A stretch of DNA of 36,680 bases from Dehalococcoidia bacterium UBA1123 (GTDB lineage Bacteria; Chloroflexota; Dehalococcoidia; Lucifugimonadales; UBA1123): the NCBI GenBank assembly GCA_002313895.1, contig DCAW01000131.1:1-36680 (forward strand). Reading direction: 5' to 3'. Each line of letters opens with the position of its first letter. The stretch's first letter is position 1. The translations under genes were made by a program, and so were the position numbers. The notes under the pieces are model-generated. The model saw nothing but the letters and a program-made list of their open reading frames with translations. It did not search any database and was not told the DNA's origin. Positions 32,836-36,680 of this stretch are shown piece after piece.

Positions 32836-33429
32836 TCACTTTTCCCGGTCGGAGCCGTTCAGCGGAAGCTGATAGTCCATGTAGTACCGGGAAGTTGCCG
32901 GGCCGTCCTGTCCCTGGTACTTGCTTCGAAGGTTTTTGGAGCCATAGGGGTTGTCGGCAGGCGTGGACAGGGTATTGAACGAGATGTGCCCGATCTTCAT
33001 TCCGTAGTAAAGCGTGATTCCAAGAATACCCACGTTGGAGAACTCTAGCGTCAATTGACCGCTCCAGCCAGGGTCCACGAATCCGGCAGTGGAGTGTATA
33101 AGCAAGCCGTAGCGGGCAAGAGAGCTTTTGCCCTCGATCCTTGCCACAATGTCATCTGGGATTGTCACGGTCTCCAGAGTGCTGCCCAGAGCGAATTGGC
33201 CGGGGTGGAGCATGAACGGCACGCCGTCTTCGATTATCACTCTCTCCACCACGTCGTCGGCGGGTTGCGTCACGTCGATGTGAGTGCGCTGGTTGTTGCG
33301 GAATATGAGAATTTCGCGGTCGAGTCGAATGTCCACACTGGCGGGTTGGATCGCATTCTCGTCCATCGGGTCTATGATTATGCGGCCCTGTGCCAGTTCT
33401 TCGTGTATTGAACGGTCGCTAAGAATCAT
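32836..33429 (-). CDS. dcd: dCTP deaminase, probably bifunctional (dUMP-forming)
   Basis: The 197-residue protein has the Dcd core: IQPASVDIRLD, the RIEGKSSLAR motif (98-107), and GWSGQLTLEFSN with the catalytic Glu129. The segment HSTAGFVDPGWSG follows the pattern of the bifunctional dCTP deaminase/dUTPase of mycobacteria, while the single-function Escherichia type has an Ala-His pair there. Direct conversion of dCTP to dUMP is therefore more likely. ATG 33429 is preceded by GAGGGCAGGG. A TATTAT at 33494-33489 could be its -10 box. The gene heads the long minus-strand run towards ribD. Confidence 0.93.
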   Translation of the reverse strand: MILSDRSIHEELAQGRIIIDPMDENAIQPASVDIRLDREILIFRNNQRTHIDVTQPADDVVERVIIEDGVPFMLHPGQFALGSTLETVTIPDDIVARIEGKSSLARYGLLIHSTAGFVDPGWSGQLTLEFSNVGILGITLYYGMKIGHISFNTLSTPADNPYGSKNLRSKYQGQDGPATSRYYMDYQLPLNGSDREK

Positions 33430-33519
33430 GCCCTGCCCTCGCCGATTTTTTTGCAAATATTGGAGGCGCGGCAATGCTCACGCCACCCATAATACTATCT
33501 ATTCTGACCACCTTAATGC

Positions 33520-33542
33520 AAAGGGCGAACTGTGCCCTTTTT
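33520..33542. terminator. Hairpin with T-run upstream of dcd
   Basis: AAAGGGC, a 7-base loop and GCCCTTT, followed on the plus strand by two further T's. It lies between the SIMPL-gene terminator and dcd, so it may add to termination or act in the dcd leader. The stem is short. Confidence 0.4.
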
Positions 33543-33554
33543 GGCGCCTTTCGG

Positions 33555-33586
33555 AATCAAATAAGGGCGGACCCGTAGGCCCGCCC
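33555..33586 (-). terminator. Intrinsic terminator of the SIMPL-domain gene (UACG loop)
   Basis: On the minus strand a 9-bp stem (GGGCGGGCC with GGTCCGCCC, one G-U pair) closes a TACG loop through a C-G pair, the very stable cUNCGg class. TTATTTGATT follows directly. It begins 31 bases after the stop of the SIMPL-domain gene. Minus-strand transcription of the sigma/anti-sigma module should end here. Confidence 0.85.
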
Positions 33587-33616
33587 CTGAAAGTGGGGGG
33601 TGACTATTGATGCGAA

Positions 33617-34555
33617 TTACTGGATTTCGAAGACCGCCTGCACGCTCATGGTGATCTCAAGCTCGCCGCCGCTGATGCTGGTGGACGGTGCGAAACTCGA
33701 CACAGCCATCGCGAAGTCGGCCTCCGGGAACGCCCGGACCTGAGGAGCGTTTCCGCCGGTCTCAGAGATGAACACCAGCCTGCCCAGATCCACGCCGGTG
33801 AGGTTCGCGAACTGGTTGGCTTTTGCAATCGCGTCGGCCACGGCGTCTGCTCGCAGCGAAACCTTCAGCGGGGAAGTGTCCTCCACTGTGAAGCTAATTC
33901 CGTTGATGCGGGCCGCGTCTCCGCCAGCTTCGGACACTTCGTCGATGATTGGGCCTACGTTTTCCATGTCACGAATCTTGATCGCTGCATTGTTGGTGAC
34001 CCGGTAACCAGTCAAGACTTGTTTGCTAGTGCGAATGCCGTTCTCCAGAACCTCTGTCCACTGGTACTGCGGGGAGATGTTGAAGAACTGTGTCTGGATG
34101 TCGATGGCTGCAATGCCGTTGCTCTTAAGGGATGTGACCATCGCGTCCATCGCTGTTGCGGCCTCGGCTCTGGCGGCCGCCACGGTTTTGCCGGTGGTTT
34201 CGACTCCCAGATTCAGCATCGCGAGATCGGGTTCCAACGTGACGCTGCCTTCTCCCAATACCCAGATGCCGGAGTTTCCGCTGGTGGATTGAAGCGTGGG
34301 AGCGCCGCTGAGGCTGGCCGAGCTTGCTACTGAACTTACCGCCTGAGCCGCCGCGACCGGGCCGGTCTTGGCGGGGACAGCGGGTGCGGCCACAGGAATC
34401 GACGTCTGATTGAACGGAGCCGTTACCACAGGAGCCGATTGTTGTGGTAGCGGAGTTTCGCCCGTTGTGGACGACTCTCCGCTGCTACATGCGACCGCAA
34501 ACAGCGCGACCGCCGTTATGCCGATGGTAACTGGCAGAGTTTTCTTTATGTTCAT
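33617..34555 (-). CDS. SIMPL-domain (DUF541) lipoprotein
   Basis: The 312-residue protein starts with a lipoprotein signal peptide that ends at the lipobox AVAC (Cys23). A Pro/Ala/Ser/Thr-rich stretch runs to about residue 90. The SIMPL domain then runs from about 95 to the end, with VLGEGSVTLEPDLAMLNLGV, LTGYRVTNNAAIKIRDMENV and ADAIAKANQFANLTGVDLGR. SIMPL proteins are envelope proteins linked to stress, such as the YggE/BP26 group. An AAGGAG precedes the ATG. It lies 231 bases after the anti-sigma gene and before a strong terminator, so it may be a target of the sigma factor. Confidence 0.93.
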   Translation of the reverse strand: MNIKKTLPVTIGITAVALFAVACSSGESSTTGETPLPQQSAPVVTAPFNQTSIPVAAPAVPAKTGPVAAAQAVSSVASSASLSGAPTLQSTSGNSGIWVLGEGSVTLEPDLAMLNLGVETTGKTVAAARAEAATAMDAMVTSLKSNGIAAIDIQTQFFNISPQYQWTEVLENGIRTSKQVLTGYRVTNNAAIKIRDMENVGPIIDEVSEAGGDAARINGISFTVEDTSPLKVSLRADAVADAIAKANQFANLTGVDLGRLVFISETGGNAPQVRAFPEADFAMAVSSFAPSTSISGGELEITMSVQAVFEIQ

Positions 34556-34786
34556 CGTTGATTCTCCTTGTCAATTCGGACGATTGTTGATGTCTTTTTG
34601 ATTTCCAGACCTTCTGGATTTTCCCGGTTCTTATATACAGACGAAACTCGAATCCAAAAATTTCCATCGAATCTTGTGAAATTCCGGGATCGTCTGAATT
34701 CGGTGAAATGGACTTGGGTAGGACAGATTTCGAGTGCGATGTTGGCATGGGTTTTACGCTCGTATGGCCACCGGGCTCTGAGAAAC

Positions 34787-35839
34787 CTAGACGATTGGCC
34801 GTCGCGACACGCGCACCCATAATGTGACAATCGCCAACAGCAACACGAGCGATCCGACGGCCAATTCCAGTTGTCGCAACGGCAGCGATAGGCCGTTGTC
34901 GTCAGCGTCCAGCTCGATTGACGGCGCGATCGTGGGCAACGGAACCGGCGTACGCTCAGGAACGAGCGGCGCAGGGGTCGGTCGCGGCGGCGCGGTTGGT
35001 TCCTCAATTATTGGCTGAGGTCGGGCTGCTGAGGCCGCAATTTCGCCACCGATACCAGTGGACAACGTGGCAATAGTCGGTGTAGGTGATTCTTGAGACG
35101 ATGACAGCGACGTAGTTTCTTTTTCAGTCGCTGCGTCTTGCGCTGATTGGACTGACTCTGTTTGCGACATAACAGCCTCTGCCTCTCGAGTTCGCGCCTC
35201 AGTCAAGCCTGCGGAAGAACCTGACGCAGGAGCCGGCGTCGCCCCCAGAATCTGGGTGAGGGCTGGCTGGGTTAAATCTTGAGATTCTGCCTGTGCTCGC
35301 GCTTCTGCTGCCATTGCCGCTGCTGGGGTTGGCGCGACTGCGGGCGCTGCTGCCGACATTGGAGCCGGAGCTGGAGCCGGCCGCGGAGCCGATGGTGGGA
35401 CAGGGACGAACGCTGGCGCAGGCGCCGCTGGAGCCGCGAAACTCGAAGCCTCGGTTGAGGGTCGTGATAAAGATTGAGCTTGTTGTTCTAACTGATGAGT
35501 CTGGGTCAACAGGCCAGTTATGTCTCCCAACAACAGAGCCACCAGAAGCATTGCGGCCAACGATGTCGCTAATCCTGTTGCCCACCCAGCGGATCGCCGA
35601 ACCGGAACTGCCTCCGGCGCTGCAGATAGGGTGAAGTCTCGCAGGGATTTAATCTGCGGCAGGTCGTTCAACAGTTCCACGGTGAACCGCATTGATTCAA
35701 GGCCCAGCCGGCAAGATTCGCACGAGGCCAGGTGTTCTTCGACCTCGCGACGCTCGGAAGCGGTTACCTGGTCGTCAATAAAGGACGACACGAGCTCGCG
35801 CAGTCGAGCGTGTTTTCTATTTGCCAGGAACCCAATCAA
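34787..35839 (-). CDS. Zinc-finger anti-sigma factor with two membrane segments
   Basis: The 350-residue protein has an N-terminal zinc-binding anti-sigma domain, with the H-x3-C-x2-C motif at His36, Cys40 and Cys43 (EEHLASCESC). A membrane segment is near 85-107 (LATSLAAMLLVALLLGDI). A very long Ala/Pro/Ser-rich low-complexity region follows (about 125-320), then a second membrane segment near the C-terminus (LELAVGSLVLLLAIVTLWV) and a short basic tail. This gives an inside-out-inside topology, not the usual single crossing. The start is probably TTG 35839 (GGAAAG upstream). It lies 101 bases after the sigma gene and should bind and inhibit that sigma factor at the membrane. The spacer resembles cell-wall-spanning linkers. 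Confidence 0.88.
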   Translation of the reverse strand: MIGFLANRKHARLRELVSSFIDDQVTASERREVEEHLASCESCRLGLESMRFTVELLNDLPQIKSLRDFTLSAAPEAVPVRRSAGWATGLATSLAAMLLVALLLGDITGLLTQTHQLEQQAQSLSRPSTEASSFAAPAAPAPAFVPVPPSAPRPAPAPAPMSAAAPAVAPTPAAAMAAEARAQAESQDLTQPALTQILGATPAPASGSSAGLTEARTREAEAVMSQTESVQSAQDAATEKETTSLSSSQESPTPTIATLSTGIGGEIAASAARPQPIIEEPTAPPRPTPAPLVPERTPVPLPTIAPSIELDADDNGLSLPLRQLELAVGSLVLLLAIVTLWVRVSRRPIV

Positions 35840-35940
35840 TTTTTCTTTCCCTTGAACTCGTTATGCTGATCAAAATATTTTTATTCGTATTACGTTGTGT
35901 GGATGTCGAATCGAAAGCACGCAAACCAATTTTGTCACTA

Positions 35941-36522
35941 TTACTGACGAAATCTATCCGGTAAAAGTTCCCTTCGCTCCATCAAGATGTCGCGAACCCG
36001 TCTACGGGCGCGATTCAGTCGCGACTTGACGGTGCCTATTGACGCGCCAACAGATTCGGTGGTCTCCTCGTAGCTGAATCCTTGAACGTCGATCAACACC
36101 AGCACGGCGCGCTGATCGTCGGAAAGCGCCAGTATCGCCTTTTGAAGCTCTGCGTTCAACTCACTGCGCTCGGCGTGTTCCTCCGGGGAGGGTTCAGCGG
36201 AAACGGGCTGGAACGACGGGCTTTCGAGAGACTCATCCAACGACTGCTCCGGTCGTCGTCGAGACCCGCGAAGGGAATCTCGGCTGGCATTGGCGGCAAT
36301 TCGCATAAGCCAGGCACGCAGACTGCCGCCTCGGAACCGACCAATGGCCTGGTAAGCCGAGATGAAGGTTTCCTGCGTCACGTCCTCAGCGCGACCTCTG
36401 TCTCCTATAATTCTGGCAGACAGGTTCAGCACCTGAGACTGGTATCGCTGGACTATGAAATTGAAGGCATGCAGATCGCCGTCCTTGCTGCGGACGACCA
36501 GTTCTGAGTCTTCAGCGTCCAT
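35941..36522 (-). CDS. ECF-type RNA polymerase sigma factor
   Basis: The 193-residue protein has sigma region 2 (about 20-85), with ARIIGDRGRAEDVTQETFIS and FRGGSLRAWLMRIAANASRD, and region 4 (about 130-185), with LSDDQRAVLVLIDVQGFSYE and SIGTVKSRLNRARRRVRDIL. An acidic linker (SFQPVSAEPSPEEHAERSEL) joins them. It belongs to the RpoE-like extracytoplasmic group and is paired with the next gene, its likely anti-sigma factor. I chose ATG 36522, with GAGG 5 bases upstream, over the preceding TTG. A TATAGAAT at 36562-36555 may be part of its promoter. The upstream 118 bases to 36680 contain nothing else recognised. Confidence 0.95.
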   Translation of the reverse strand: MDAEDSELVVRSKDGDLHAFNFIVQRYQSQVLNLSARIIGDRGRAEDVTQETFISAYQAIGRFRGGSLRAWLMRIAANASRDSLRGSRRRPEQSLDESLESPSFQPVSAEPSPEEHAERSELNAELQKAILALSDDQRAVLVLIDVQGFSYEETTESVGASIGTVKSRLNRARRRVRDILMERRELLPDRFRQ

Positions 36523-36680
36523 CAAAACCTCGGGTTGCTGCCCGTTCTGCGGACATTCTATAGTCGATCGAGTTGCATCAGGCTTTGATTCATGGAAAAG
36601 CTCACCCGGACAGAACCAACCAATAATAGCGCTTCATGTGTGACAGGCCAAAGCTATGGTGTATGTTATTATTTAAGTTG

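Noticed and set aside
35199..35585. Ser/Gly/Arg-rich frame opposite or within the anti-sigma low-complexity region
   Set aside because: It mirrors the Ala/Pro codons of the anti-sigma spacer in another frame.

Overview
The window looks like part of a bacterial chromosome of moderate GC content. The best guess is a Chloroflexota lineage of the SAR202/Dehalococcoidia type. This is inferred from gene content: paired enolase-superfamily dehydratases, a luciferase-like flavin monooxygenase, a CaiB-type CoA-transferase, a thiolase-fold/DUF35/MaoC cluster, a corrinoid methyltransferase operon, and a lipoprotein with a long Pro/Thr linker. No rRNA, tRNA, CRISPR array or transposase was recognised.

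Layout. Positions 1-1500 are a graveyard of redox and signalling genes: a thioredoxin-like gene with a nonsense codon, a Crp/Fnr regulator with several frameshifts, and a response-regulator remnant. An intact Lrp/AsnC regulator follows. Positions 2.8-5.5 kb (minus) hold a four-gene operon of two MaoC-fold proteins, a thiolase-fold protein without the usual Cys, and a DUF35 zinc-ribbon protein. This set resembles the ChsH1/ChsH2/Ltp2 hydratase-aldolase machinery of sterol side-chain degradation. From a back-to-back promoter region, a plus-strand operon (5.65-8.49 kb) encodes an unrecognised protein with a duplicated FPCGQxH motif, a UroD-fold zinc methyltransferase, a cobalamin-binding protein and a small four-cysteine protein. 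This looks like a methyl-transfer (demethylation) system with two unexplained parts. A rifampin-phosphotransferase-like dikinase, a GNAT, a DAO-family flavoenzyme and an MFS carrier follow on the minus strand.

Positions 14.9-18.2 kb again show decay (nucleotidyltransferase and hybrid histidine kinase pseudogenes) around an intact CoxE-like VWA gene. A plus-strand set (18.6-21.2 kb) encodes a luciferase-like monooxygenase, a TlpA-like lipoprotein and a truncated cation/proton antiporter. Two enolase-superfamily sugar-acid dehydratases (21.3-23.7 kb, minus) and a HAD hydrolase (plus) come next.

From 33.4 kb down to 25.2 kb (minus) lies a long run: dcd, ribD, argC, ribE, ribBA, ribH, meaB and a DUF429-CaiB fusion. 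It combines flavin synthesis, arginine synthesis, a B12-mutase chaperone and a CoA-transferase. The last module (33.6-36.5 kb, minus) is an ECF sigma factor, a two-membrane-segment anti-sigma factor and a SIMPL-domain lipoprotein, closed by a strong UACG-loop terminator. Overall the window suggests a flavin- and cobalamin-dependent oxidiser of complex organic acids and C1 or methyl groups that is losing part of its sensory genes.
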